A stretch of DNA of 44,534 nucleotides from Shewanella surugensis (GTDB lineage: Bacteria; Pseudomonadota; Gammaproteobacteria; Enterobacterales; Shewanellaceae). The DNA lies in assembly GCF_023284005.1 (NCBI RefSeq), contig NZ_JAKIKS010000037.1, positions 1 through 44,534 on the forward strand, written 5' to 3'. Shown here piece by piece: positions 1 through 7,832 of the stretch (its first letter is position 1; each line of letters starts with the position of its first letter). Under the pieces are notes generated by a model that saw only the letters and a list, made by a program, of their open reading frames with translations, made no database searches and was not told the DNA's origin. The translations under genes were made by a program, and so were the position numbers.

Positions 1-93
1 CAGTTCCGTAGAGTGGCTACGCGCTATGAGAGAAAGGCTAAGTACTATTTAGGGACGCTTCAATTAGCTGCTTCTATGATTTGGTTAGCGTAA
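1..93 (+). CDS. IS5-family-type transposase, C-terminal 30 residues (partial at 5' end)
   Basis: Frame 1 from the first base reads QFRRVATRYERKAKYYLGTL and ends ...SMIWLA before a TAA. The pattern RRVATRYE followed by a hydrophobic tail ending in IWL is the usual C-terminus of DDE transposases of the IS5 family (IS427-like). The catalytic core lies outside the window. The same protein end is encoded on the minus strand at 44442-44534. Confidence 0.8.
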   Translation, partial: QFRRVATRYERKAKYYLGTLQLAASMIWLA

Positions 94-110
94 TTGTCAA
101 CGCCCCCTAG
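1..110 (+). mobile_element. Right-hand end of an IS5-family-type insertion sequence (partial)
   Basis: This stretch is the exact reverse complement of 44425-44534, so two copies of one IS flank the window in inverted orientation, with their 3' ends facing inward. It holds the last codons of a transposase (stop at 91-93) and a short terminus ending in a run of C followed by CTAG at 107-110. CTAG also borders the other copy and could be an IS5-type target duplication or part of the terminus; the outer ends are not in the window, so this cannot be decided. Assignment to the IS5 family rests on the C-terminal protein sequence. Confidence 0.85.
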
Positions 111-460
111 TCACCTGTTACTTTATACATAAACATTAGCAATTCCAGCCTTAAAAACTAGGTATTATTATACAATAATCAATATGATAGGTGTAATTGA
201 TTATTATATAGAAAGCTATTGCTAATAATATATATGCTGAAAACTCTCTAAAGAAGATAATGGAACCATGTGTAGCCGAGTCCCAATGAGTCAGATTCAG
301 CTTAATTACCTATGTTCTTCATCACTTAAACCGCCAAGAAACCGCTACTGGATTAACGTTGATGCTAATAGGTAAATTTTAGAAATGAATTCAGGCTGAC
401 AGCCATAAAGAAATAATCAGGAGCAAACACCTCCCCTTGCTTGTTCCCATTCTCTAATAT
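111..460. other. AT-rich stretch without a supported gene
   Basis: 350 bases between the IS end and the first MITE-like element. It contains the inverted pair ATTAGCAAT near 146 and ATTGCTAAT near 218, and a 29-codon ORF at 286-375 with no clear ribosome binding site or recognisable similarity. I see no gene that can be defended. Confidence 0.5.
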
Positions 461-688
461 AACCTGAACTTGGGTTAAGCAGCGCCGCTAAATATCACTA
501 TTTTGGCCCCTATCTGTGTTGTACTTTCTACTAATAACAGGCTATTAGGTACAAACCCCCGCCTTGATATCGACAAAAATATCGGCATTGAGCAAAAAGT
601 AAAATAAATAAAAATAAGAAATGTATTAAGATTATGATTTTAAATGTAATTTAAGTCTATCTGACACTCATCATCCCGAGTTCAGGTT
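461..688 (+). mobile_element. MITE-like element, copy 1 (228 bp)
   Basis: It starts AACCTGAACTTGGGTTAA and ends with an imperfect reverse complement of this, CATCCCGAGTTCAGGTT. Its inside matches, in reverse orientation, the element at 33323-33551: shared blocks include CCCCTATCTGTGTTG and CCGCCTTGATATCGACAA, followed by AATATCGGC here and AATGTCGGC there. The size, terminal inverted repeats and lack of a coding frame fit a non-autonomous element. The ends are less perfect than in copy 2 and the flanking bases (ATAT left, AATT right) show no clear target duplication, so this looks like the older insertion. Confidence 0.75.
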
Positions 689-844
689 AATTGCTCAGCG
701 ATTTATCTTGGCACTTTATTTTACCGCTTAACTTCGACGACAGGTTTACTCTGACTCCACATTCCTTGAATCAATTCCTTTTTTCTCACTTTTTGAAGTA
801 GCTTCGACTTCACTGTCTAACACACTGATCCTAGTCATTAACAC

Positions 845-1567
845 TTAAAGATCTGAGTTTGATATTGAGGAAAATATGTAATCATTTAGCCCTCTCGACC
901 TTAATACTTGGGCATCCTTAATCTCTTTCGACTTTAATGCTTGGGCATCCTTGGCTAGTTCCATCTTCTTATCATGTAAAATTAAATTTTCGTGGGTAAG
1001 ACTACTGACACTCGTTTCGACACTGGAACTCATAACGTCTTCAGTTGAAATAAGTGCTGACTCAGTGTTAAGGGACTGCTGATGAATAACATTCATGACT
1101 TCAGATGCAAATATGATTTCATTTTGGTTGAGGTAACCTTGTAAAGCCGCTTTTAATATAAAATGGGGTAATTCTATTTTATTTTCAGTATATTCATATA
1201 AATCTTTTGCTGACGCTGAAATTAAATTATTAGTATGGCTACCCAGTGCTGAGTGATCAAAGAGTGTGTTCAAAATTTCAGCCGCCTTTTCAGCGGCGCA
1301 ATCAGCTTGTCCTCCCGAATCAGGTTTAGCAGCAATTTGTTGTAAAATAGAGATACTATCAGCGTCACTATTTTTAGCTTTCTGTTCTAAAATCCAAAAT
1401 AGATCAGCTAACCTTTGATCTGTGGACGTTTTATCAGTGAAAGTCTCATTAAATACTAAATCCATTTGTTCTTGAAGAGGTTTATTTACTGGTAAAGACA
1501 GATAAATAGAACCATATGAGAGTGCATCTGTGGATATAGTCATGTGATTTTCATTTTCAATACTCAT
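845..1567 (-). CDS. Hypothetical protein, 240 aa, no recognised domain
   Basis: I do not recognise this protein. It has no signal peptide or membrane segment and is largely hydrophilic and probably helical. Near the C-terminus (about residues 205-225) a short unit occurs twice, KDAQALKSK then KDAQVLRSR; the DNA shows the matching imperfect direct repeat (TTGGGCATCCTT at about 908 and 941 on the plus strand). The start used is the first ATG; only a weak Shine-Dalgarno precedes it. It sits alone between a MITE-like element and an FkbM-type gene in AT-rich DNA, which suggests an accessory gene. The reading frame is long and uninterrupted, so it is probably real, but there is no basis for a function. 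Confidence 0.6.
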   Translation of the reverse strand: MSIENENHMTISTDALSYGSIYLSLPVNKPLQEQMDLVFNETFTDKTSTDQRLADLFWILEQKAKNSDADSISILQQIAAKPDSGGQADCAAEKAAEILNTLFDHSALGSHTNNLISASAKDLYEYTENKIELPHFILKAALQGYLNQNEIIFASEVMNVIHQQSLNTESALISTEDVMSSSVETSVSSLTHENLILHDKKMELAKDAQALKSKEIKDAQVLRSRGLNDYIFSSISNSDL

Positions 1568-1989
1568 TATTGGTCTTACACTAGCATGTTGTTTTCAGTT
1601 ATTGATTCCAAATATTAGCCTTCCCTAAACTAAAGTGATCAGACCAGAATATGCGCACCGACGACAAAGCCGGATTATCACTGGCAGGTTCAACTCAGAA
1701 ATGGAGCAATGTGATAGTGCTTAGAATCTAACTTGTGAGTTTTTGGTTAGGAAAAGTATGAGAATCGAACGCACGATAACGCTCCCATCAAGCGCAGCTG
1801 AATCCGGTCGCTTGGTAGTTTTCGTGATGTGGAACGCTGATACTTAAGACTTATTTCCAAGTTTATATGCGTAATCCCCAACAATAGATGAAAATAGCTC
1901 TAGAATTTCTATTTTGGACCTTCCCGCACCTGCAACTTTCACAAGATAGAAACTGATCTGGTCAAGTCCAATCGATATTTGATAAAAAA
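1568..1989. other. Intergenic region with a possible gene-end remnant (minus strand, 1844-1980)
   Basis: 422 bases without a complete gene. On the minus strand an open frame without a credible start runs through 1980-1844 and reads VKVAGAGRSKIEILELFSSI then VGDYAYKLGNKS before a TAA. It has protein-like composition and could be the C-terminus of a deleted gene, but I cannot name it. The piece CAAGCG...CGCTTG near 1795 can form a small stem. Nothing else stands out. Confidence 0.35.
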
Positions 1990-2748
1990 TTAATCTCGAA
2001 TACGTAAAGCAACCTCATCAATTTTTTCATTGTTTGGCATATCAAGTTTGTGTGGCATAGAGACCTTATCTTCTCTTTTAGCGTGTTTACTGAAAGTTAA
2101 TTCTAATGTAATTGGAAATGAATTATCGATTATGATTGGAGCATAATTATTTGCATGTATATGAACTAAATTAATATTTATATTTTTTATAAAAGACTCA
2201 ATTATTCCTATATGAACATCACAATCATGAAACTCAATAACCATTCCAGTAATTTTATCTTGGTTTTTAATCAAGGTATCAAGTATTCGATATTCTGAAC
2301 CTTCTATGTCTATTTTAAGAAAGATGTTTGAATAATTAACATCATCAAAAACATCCTCCATAGAACAGTTATTTCCACCCGCATTCACACCTACAAACTT
2401 CTCGATATGTTTACGATTACCCGTAAAAAATTTCTTATATGAACAATAAACTTTTATCCAGTGTAATAGTAGTTTTGGTCTATGGAATTTCCTTAAAGAA
2501 TTTTTAATATTCTTAAAAAACACCTTCTTACTTACTGATGCATCATAAGCATAAATCGGTACATCTTTATATTGACAAAAGTCACTTTCAAAACTCCAGT
2601 CATCATTGATACCTAAGCCAATTAATGCATCTGAAGCATAGATATCGCTTTTTGATATCAAATAACCCCCATCAAAATCTCTACCAACTCTCACTAAATC
2701 TGTGGCTGTATGAAACTGCATAAAACGGGGTAATAAACCAATCAACAT
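1990..2748 (-). CDS. FkbM-family methyltransferase-like protein
   Basis: A 252-residue protein with features of SAM-dependent methyltransferases of the FkbM group. It has VGRDFDGGYLI near residues 21-31, a pattern common at the start of this group, a GLGINDDWSFE segment resembling motif I, and FLKIDIEGSEYRIL near 143-156, the characteristic acidic D-x-E-G motif. Such enzymes usually O-methylate sugars or lipids in surface polysaccharides or secondary metabolites; the substrate here is unknown. A strong ribosome site (TAGGAG, about 5 bases before the ATG) supports the start. Base composition is clearly AT-rich and no glycan genes are adjacent, so it looks like a transferred or stranded gene. 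Confidence 0.8.
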   Translation of the reverse strand: MLIGLLPRFMQFHTATDLVRVGRDFDGGYLISKSDIYASDALIGLGINDDWSFESDFCQYKDVPIYAYDASVSKKVFFKNIKNSLRKFHRPKLLLHWIKVYCSYKKFFTGNRKHIEKFVGVNAGGNNCSMEDVFDDVNYSNIFLKIDIEGSEYRILDTLIKNQDKITGMVIEFHDCDVHIGIIESFIKNININLVHIHANNYAPIIIDNSFPITLELTFSKHAKREDKVSMPHKLDMPNNEKIDEVALRIRD

Positions 2749-3291
2749 TTTTACTCCTAGTGGTTATTTATACATTTACTTTGTTAAATAAATTATACTA
2801 ACGCTGTTTAACTTATAAATAAAAAACCATTAGAGCAAACGCACTCTAATTATTTAATAATCATATTTCTGCAATAGTTAATGTCGACTATTAGCCTTAT
2901 AGTTATTAATACAACAATCACTGTAATATTGGTAACACGCACACTATACATAAAGGAAAGTTATGGAACAAGGAAAAAATATGATTCTAATAGAAAGGAA
3001 ATTAGTTTTTTCCGTTATTAACTAAACTAAAGTTAAAAATAGAAACCGTTAGAGAATTGGGTTAAATAATCTTATCAGGAAAATAGAACGTGAAAAAACA
3101 AAATAGCCTTATTATTTTAAAGAGATTATATGGATCAAGCATAATTGGACACCTTAATTTTCATTTTTCATAATTTATTTGTGTTAAATCACCAAGGACT
3201 ATAGTCGTTTCTGGTGTATGAGAATAAAGTATTTCGATGTAACCTGTTAATTGATCTTGGCGGATCAACAATTAACAAAAGAGACATCGCA
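2749..3291. other. AT-rich intergenic region with two very short ORFs preceded by SD-like sequences
   Basis: About 540 bases. Two tiny plus-strand ORFs have ribosome-site-like sequences: 2963-3025 (20 codons, MEQGKNMILIERKLVFSVIN, preceded by AAAGGAAAG) and 3090-3173 (27 codons, GTG start, preceded by AGGAAAA). Neither resembles a known small protein and in DNA this AT-rich such ORFs arise by chance. I see no RNA gene or mobile element end here. Confidence 0.3.
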
Positions 3292-3402
3292 ATGACTAAA
3301 AATGATGATGTTATTTCTATTGAAACACCAATCAGTCCGTTAGAGCAACGATTAAAAAAAGGGACGCAACAGCTATTAGCGCTATCTCCTTGTCTTGTTT
3401 GA
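3292..3402 (+). CDS. Short ORF, 36 aa, function unknown (possible gene fragment)
   Basis: It reads MTKNDDVISIETPISPLEQR and continues for 16 residues, ending ...LSPCLV at a TGA. The composition (charged N-terminus, helical LEQRLKKGTQQLL) looks protein-like. After the stop the same frame continues QTYRILPKHGLNK before another stop, so it may be the first part of a decayed gene. It lies just upstream of the truncated AraC gene on the same strand and could be debris of the same locus. No function can be assigned. Confidence 0.3.
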   Translation: MTKNDDVISIETPISPLEQRLKKGTQQLLALSPCLV

Positions 3403-3510
3403 CAAACCTATCGTATTTTACCTAAACATGGTTTGAATAAGTAACAATATACGCAATTTTGTACAAAACAAGCGATTAAGTTTACGTTATGATGAAAAAA
3501 TACCTATTTC

Positions 3511-4065
3511 GTGCAGTTGTTATTAATGAAAAAGAACAATATAGAACGCGCAGATTATCATTTCACTGAAGCAGTGGTTTATGACGAACATATGGCTAAT
3601 ATGCTGCAGCTTGGATTTACTACACTGAGTACTTCAGGTAATCGATTATTACGTGAAACATTAATCTATTCGATATTGATTAAATTAGTTGCTCGCCACA
3701 GTAAAGTCAGACCAGAGAATCCGTTTAGTGTTGCTGCGACACCTCAAATGTTATTAGTGAAACAATTTTTAGATGCTCAGCCTCAAGCAAATGTGTCTTT
3801 AGTGGAGTTGGCTAATTTAGTCAATTTGAATCCATGTTATCTCTTGAGGCAATTTCAACGTCATTTTGGTCTGCCACCTCATACCTATCAAATACAGTTA
3901 AGGCTACGGTTAGCCAAGCAGCTGATTAGTCAGGGGGCTAGCTTGTTGGATGTGGCTTTAGAATGTGGTTTTCATGATCAGAGCCATTTTTCTCGTCACT
4001 TTAAAAAGACCCTTGGGGTGACACCGGGGAAGTACGCTAAGGCCATAGGCAATATCATACGATAA
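3511..4065 (+). pseudogene. AraC-family regulator lacking its N-terminal sensor domain
   Basis: The C-terminal 100 or so residues are a standard AraC/XylS DNA-binding domain with two helix-turn-helix units: VSLVELANLVNLNPCYLLRQ (first) and SLLDVALECGFHDQSHFSRH (second), followed by FKKTLGVTPGKYAK. The residues before it (HFTEAVVYDEHMANMLQLGF) match the linker that normally follows an N-terminal cupin-type ligand-binding domain. That domain, roughly 100 residues, is missing: the frame is closed by a TGA shortly upstream and no cupin motif is visible in other frames. The start may be the GTG at 3511 or the ATG at 3526. A free DNA-binding domain could still act, but a decayed regulator is the simpler reading. 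Confidence 0.7.
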
Positions 4066-4120
4066 TTAATGGCTTGTTTAATTTAATCTGTTGGGATGAC
4101 TTATTCAGTAAGCGTTAACC

Positions 4121-4264
4121 ATGATGATATTATTCCAGAAAATTTCTCCACTTTATCAATCTCGTACACGAGCTATGTTGAAAGGGGCATGGATGATTCA
4201 GCCTTTATCCATTGCGGTCATATCTTTGAAGTGGTTAGAATTAGTTGACCACTTCACACATTAA
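4121..4264 (+). CDS. Short ORF, 47 aa, unknown
   Basis: It begins MMILFQKISPLYQSRTRAML and contains a hydrophobic stretch QPLSIAVISLKWLELV near its end. No clear ribosome site precedes it. It follows the truncated AraC gene, where such regulators often neighbour a small transporter gene, so this may be a leftover of one; that is speculation. The frame is uninterrupted but short. Confidence 0.25.
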   Translation: MMILFQKISPLYQSRTRAMLKGAWMIQPLSIAVISLKWLELVDHFTH

Positions 4265-4349
4265 CTTTCAATACTTCACTTTGGTCTAATTTAAAAACCC
4301 CTCAACAATGTAACAATTAAACCTTATTTATAATAAAAAGAAAAATAAC

Positions 4350-5807
4350 ATGAAACCAAATACAGTAATTATTATCACTTTATTAATCAGCAGTACACTT
4401 TTGGGCTGTGGTGGTAGCGATAGCAATTCAGCAACAACCAATGAGCCACCTCAAACCGATAGCCCCATTAACAATGGTAAGCCTAAAGAAGAGGTGATTG
4501 AGCAAGAAAAAAACCTTGATGTCGAAGCTGTAAGGCGAACCGGATCAGGAAATGGCCAAGACACACAAGCCATTTTCGTGCTACATGATAGCTCAGGCAA
4601 TATTATCAGCCAACATCAAGTCAATCAATATGGTCAGGCCCTATTACCTTGGACTGAGCAAGCCACGCATTTAACCTTCATTACGCGAAGCGATGGCAAC
4701 GTATTAAAACTTCAAAGTTTCATGAATATTTCTGCCGATGATATACAAGGTAAGCGATTCATCTATCAAGCGAAAAACTGTAAAAGTGTCACACTGACAC
4801 TCAATATAGACACACTCAATAACGAAGCAATTGATGAAGTCTTAGTGGTCAATGGCAAAACCGATCACAGCATCACTCTTACACCAACCAATGATGAAAC
4901 GACGCTAGCCGTTGAATATTGTGAGAGTCAAACCCAATTGCCTATACAGCTCATCAATCCTTATAACAGTACCGCTAAAGCAGGACTCATTTCACTCACA
5001 GGTTTGAATGAATACACTTTATCCCTGTCCGACTTTAACGAAACAGGTATTTATGCCGATTTAAGTGCCTTGAACGATTGGGAATATGTCACGCTTAAGG
5101 GCAATCATCATAAGCTCACACGAGAAAATAGACTGCCTATCCACTATCCAGACTATGTTTACCCAACATTGAACCCCCAAACCCAAGTTGAGTTTATTCA
5201 TCCATTTGAAGAGGCTTTTGCTGATACTAATCAAGACTTTACATTAACGGTCATTGCAAGCAGTATTCGTAACCTTGACCACAACTCTAAGCTTAGCCAC
5301 TCGCCTAATCGTTTAACCTTATCGCCTTTACATAAAGCACAATCAAAACAATTATTTAAACAGATATTCAAATATCAAAATAAGCTGTACCTTGATCTAA
5401 TGAATTTTACAAGCGACTATCAACAAATTGAAATAGAAGTATGTGATGAGCAAGGTAATGAACGTCACTATGAAAGTTGCAATGACAATAAGCTCAACTG
5501 GCGTATTCACACCTTTTTAAACTCAAACAGTCAGCCATGGCAGCAGCTTGCATTTCCAGAGGATATCAGCCAAACATTAAACCAATTAGGGCATTTTGCC
5601 GTGTCACTGACCCTCATTCAACATCTCGATGATACTGATAAACTCAATAAACTCAATAAACTCAATAAACTCAATAAACTCAATAAACTCAATAAACTCA
5701 ATAAACTCAGCAAGCTTACAGAAACGATTGATAACTCTCAAATCAGCCTAAAGCATGAAGTTGATGGTCTCAATTTTGGCATTATTATGAAAAAATCGGC
5801 GCAATAA
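4350..5807 (+). CDS. Predicted lipoprotein, 485 aa, unknown function, with C-terminal KLN repeats
   Basis: Residues 1-20 form a lipoprotein signal peptide (charged start, hydrophobic core, lipobox LLGC with the acylated Cys at 20), followed by GGSDSN, a typical flexible tether, so the product should be anchored in a membrane, probably the outer one facing the periplasm. The mature part is about 465 residues, hydrophilic and rich in Asn, Thr and Gln, with four widely spaced Cys; I recognise no domain. Near the C-terminus (about residues 431-457) the unit Lys-Leu-Asn occurs seven times in a row, then KLS and KLT, encoded by a 9-bp tandem repeat. It is a single-gene unit: a stem-loop and a strong bidirectional terminator follow. 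A role at the cell surface is only inferred from the signal peptide. Confidence 0.75.
   Translation: MKPNTVIIITLLISSTLLGCGGSDSNSATTNEPPQTDSPINNGKPKEEVIEQEKNLDVEAVRRTGSGNGQDTQAIFVLHDSSGNIISQHQVNQYGQALLPWTEQATHLTFITRSDGNVLKLQSFMNISADDIQGKRFIYQAKNCKSVTLTLNIDTLNNEAIDEVLVVNGKTDHSITLTPTNDETTLAVEYCESQTQLPIQLINPYNSTAKAGLISLTGLNEYTLSLSDFNETGIYADLSALNDWEYVTLKGNHHKLTRENRLPIHYPDYVYPTLNPQTQVEFIHPFEEAFADTNQDFTLTVIASSIRNLDHNSKLSHSPNRLTLSPLHKAQSKQLFKQIFKYQNKLYLDLMNFTSDYQQIEIEVCDEQGNERHYESCNDNKLNWRIHTFLNSNSQPWQQLAFPEDISQTLNQLGHFAVSLTLIQHLDDTDKLNKLNKLNKLNKLNKLNKLNKLSKLTETIDNSQISLKHEVDGLNFGIIMKKSAQ
5640..5702 (+). repeat. 9-bp tandem repeat (AAACTCAAT) x7 inside the lipoprotein gene
   Basis: Seven identical, head-to-tail copies of AAACTCAAT, followed by one variant unit (AAACTCAGC). 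Because the unit is three codons long, a gain or loss of units leaves the frame intact and only changes the number of Lys-Leu-Asn triplets. The identity of the units suggests recent slippage expansion. Confidence 0.95.
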
Positions 5808-5835
5808 AACCTTATCAAGCCTCCCCTCAATCAAT

Positions 5836-5864
5836 GAGCAGCCTGCCATCGCTATGGGCTGCTC
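5836..5864 (+). other. Stem-loop after the lipoprotein gene
   Basis: GAGCAGCC pairs with GGCTGCTC across a 13-base loop. It is followed by six A rather than T on the plus strand, so it is not a canonical intrinsic terminator in either direction; it may protect the 3' end of the mRNA. Confidence 0.5.
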
Positions 5865-5980
5865 AAAAAACATGTCAACTCAACCACACTCAATCATTCC
5901 CTTCCCACGACAACTCAATAAACCTAACTATCTTGCACCACAGCTCCTCCCATTTAAAAATAACCTTATTTTTTAAATGA

Positions 5981-6015
5981 AAAAATCCCTATTAGTTAAA
6001 CCAATAGGGATTTTT
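5981..6015. terminator. Bidirectional intrinsic terminator between the lipoprotein gene and guaA
   Basis: AAAAATCCCTATT and AATAGGGATTTTT form a perfect 13-bp stem around a 9-base loop. The A and T runs give a U tract in both directions, so it can end transcripts of the converging lipoprotein gene (plus) and guaA (minus). Confidence 0.85.
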
Positions 6016-6117
6016 CATTTTCACTCTAATACTGTCATAACATAAACTAGAGCTATCAGATCAACCTAATTTCGACACTTGAACACGAAGCTTAGACATC
6101 TCATCAGTGGGAATACC

Positions 6118-7695
6118 CTATTCCCACTCAATCGTGGCTGGCGGCTTACCCGAAATATCATACACCACCCGTGAAATACCATCGATTTCATTGATGATAC
6201 GATTCGAGACGCGACCTAAGAAATCATACGGCAGATGCGCCCAATGTGCGGTCATAAAGTCGATGGTTTCAACGGCGCGCAAGGACACCACCCAATCGTA
6301 TTTACGACCATCGCCCATGACGCCAACAGAGCGCACAGGTAAAAAGACCGTGAAGGCTTGGCTGACTTTGTGATACAAGTCGGCGTTATGCAGCTCTTCA
6401 ATAAAAATTGCATCGGCGCGGCGCAGTAAGTCGCAATACTCTTTCTTCACTTCACCCAACACGCGTACACCTAAGCCCGGTCCAGGGAAAGGATGACGGT
6501 AAAGCATGTCATAAGGCAAGCCAAGTTCAAGCCCTATCTTACGCACTTCATCTTTAAACAGCTCACGTAACGGCTCAACGAGGCCTAAATCCATATCATC
6601 AGGCAAACCGCCGACGTTATGGTGCGACTTAATCACATGGGCTTTACCGGTGGCGCTGCCCGCAGATTCGATCACATCGGGGTAAATAGTGCCTTGGGCT
6701 AACCATTTGGCGTTAGCGCATTGCTTCGATTCTTCATCAAAAATGTCGACAAATACGTGCCCAATAATTTTACGCTTAGCCTCAGGATCGGCCTCGCCCT
6801 TTAAGGCATCGAGGAAACGGTTTTCAGCCTCTACGTGCACAATTTTAAGACCGAAGCGATCGCCAAACATGTCCAGCACTTGTGTGGCTTCATTGAGGCG
6901 CAATAAGCCGTTATCCACAAACACACAGGTGAGCTTATCACCGATGGCACGGTGTAATAACATCGCCACAACCGATGAGTCAACGCCGCCCGATAAGCCT
7001 AAAATCACCTCATCATCACCAATTTGCGCCTTTAAACGTGCAATGGCATCTTCGATAATCGAACTCGGTTTCCAGTTCGCTTCACACTGACAAATACGCA
7101 AGGCAAAGTTTTCAAGCATGCGCAGGCCTTGGCGAGTATGCGTCACCTCAGGATGAAACTGCACGCCGTAAAAATGCTTATCTTCATTGGCTATCGCCGC
7201 AAACGGACACGTATCGGTACTGGCAACGGTCACAAAACCTGCTGGGATCTTTGATACTTTATCACCATGGCTCATCCACACATCGAGCAAGGGGGCACCA
7301 TCATCACTTAAGGCATCTTCAATATCTTTAAAGAAGGCCGATTGCGTCTCCAATTTCACCTGAGCGTAACCAAACTCACCTTCACCCACGCCTTCAATGA
7401 CTTCACCGCCTAATTGCGCCGACATGGTTTGCATGCCATAGCAAATACCTAATACTGGTACACCGGCATTAAACACATAATCTGCGGCGCGCGGCGAATG
7501 GGCTGCGGTGACACTTTCAGGTCCGCCGGCTAAAATAATACCGTTAGGGGCATATTCACGGATCTGCTCTTCAGACACATCCCATGCCCAAAGCTCGCAA
7601 TAAACCCCAATTTCACGAATACGACGGGCAATCAACTGGGTGTACTGCGATCCAAAATCTAAGATAAGGATCTTATGCTCATGAATATTACTCAT
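6118..7695 (-). CDS. guaA: GMP synthase (glutamine-hydrolysing)
   Basis: It converts XMP to GMP with ATP and glutamine, the last step of guanine nucleotide synthesis, in the cytoplasm. The 525-residue product matches the usual length. The N-terminal class I glutamine amidotransferase domain has GICYGMQ with the nucleophile at Cys85 and FHPEVTHT carrying the His-Glu pair; the ATP-pyrophosphatase domain has the PP-loop SGGVDSS; the C-terminal dimerisation domain ends in PPATIEWE. The start chosen is the ATG of MSNIHEHK, which gives the family length; an in-frame ATG 14 codons upstream would add an unlikely extension. It lies downstream of guaB on the same strand, separated by 137 bases that hold an imperfect hairpin. 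Confidence 0.97.
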   Translation of the reverse strand: MSNIHEHKILILDFGSQYTQLIARRIREIGVYCELWAWDVSEEQIREYAPNGIILAGGPESVTAAHSPRAADYVFNAGVPVLGICYGMQTMSAQLGGEVIEGVGEGEFGYAQVKLETQSAFFKDIEDALSDDGAPLLDVWMSHGDKVSKIPAGFVTVASTDTCPFAAIANEDKHFYGVQFHPEVTHTRQGLRMLENFALRICQCEANWKPSSIIEDAIARLKAQIGDDEVILGLSGGVDSSVVAMLLHRAIGDKLTCVFVDNGLLRLNEATQVLDMFGDRFGLKIVHVEAENRFLDALKGEADPEAKRKIIGHVFVDIFDEESKQCANAKWLAQGTIYPDVIESAGSATGKAHVIKSHHNVGGLPDDMDLGLVEPLRELFKDEVRKIGLELGLPYDMLYRHPFPGPGLGVRVLGEVKKEYCDLLRRADAIFIEELHNADLYHKVSQAFTVFLPVRSVGVMGDGRKYDWVVSLRAVETIDFMTAHWAHLPYDFLGRVSNRIINEIDGISRVVYDISGKPPATIEWE

Positions 7696-7769
7696 GGGAG
7701 GCTTACTCTCTGTTGGTGTGGATAAAATAAAAAACAAATATTGGCAATGCTATAACAGCTAATAATGAC

Positions 7770-7815
7770 AAAGCAGAGAAGCAGCCCATTTCATGGGTCG
7801 CCTCTTCGCTGCTTT
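7770..7815 (-). other. Imperfect long hairpin between guaB and guaA
   Basis: AAAGCAG-A-GAAG at the left pairs with CTTC-G-CTGCTTT at the right, and CCCAT pairs with ATGGG around a TTC loop, giving 16 base pairs over 46 bases with an internal loop. There is no clear T run on the minus strand. It could be a processing or attenuation element that sets the guaA:guaB ratio, or a degenerate repetitive sequence. Confidence 0.5.
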
Positions 7816-7832
7816 ACACTAACGCTACTAGA

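Noticed and set aside
1740..1860. Possible integron attC-like site (CAAGCG...CGCTTG stem near a gene end)
   Set aside because: No R' core of the GTTRRRY type is found in the right position, and no cassette array or integrase is visible.
5836..5864. Strong intrinsic terminator after the lipoprotein gene
   Set aside because: The stem is good but A rather than T follows on the plus strand, so it was kept only as a stem-loop; the real terminator is at 5981-6015.
6689..7090. 133-codon open frame on the plus strand within guaA
   Set aside because: Antisense to guaA, with no family similarity and no ribosome site.
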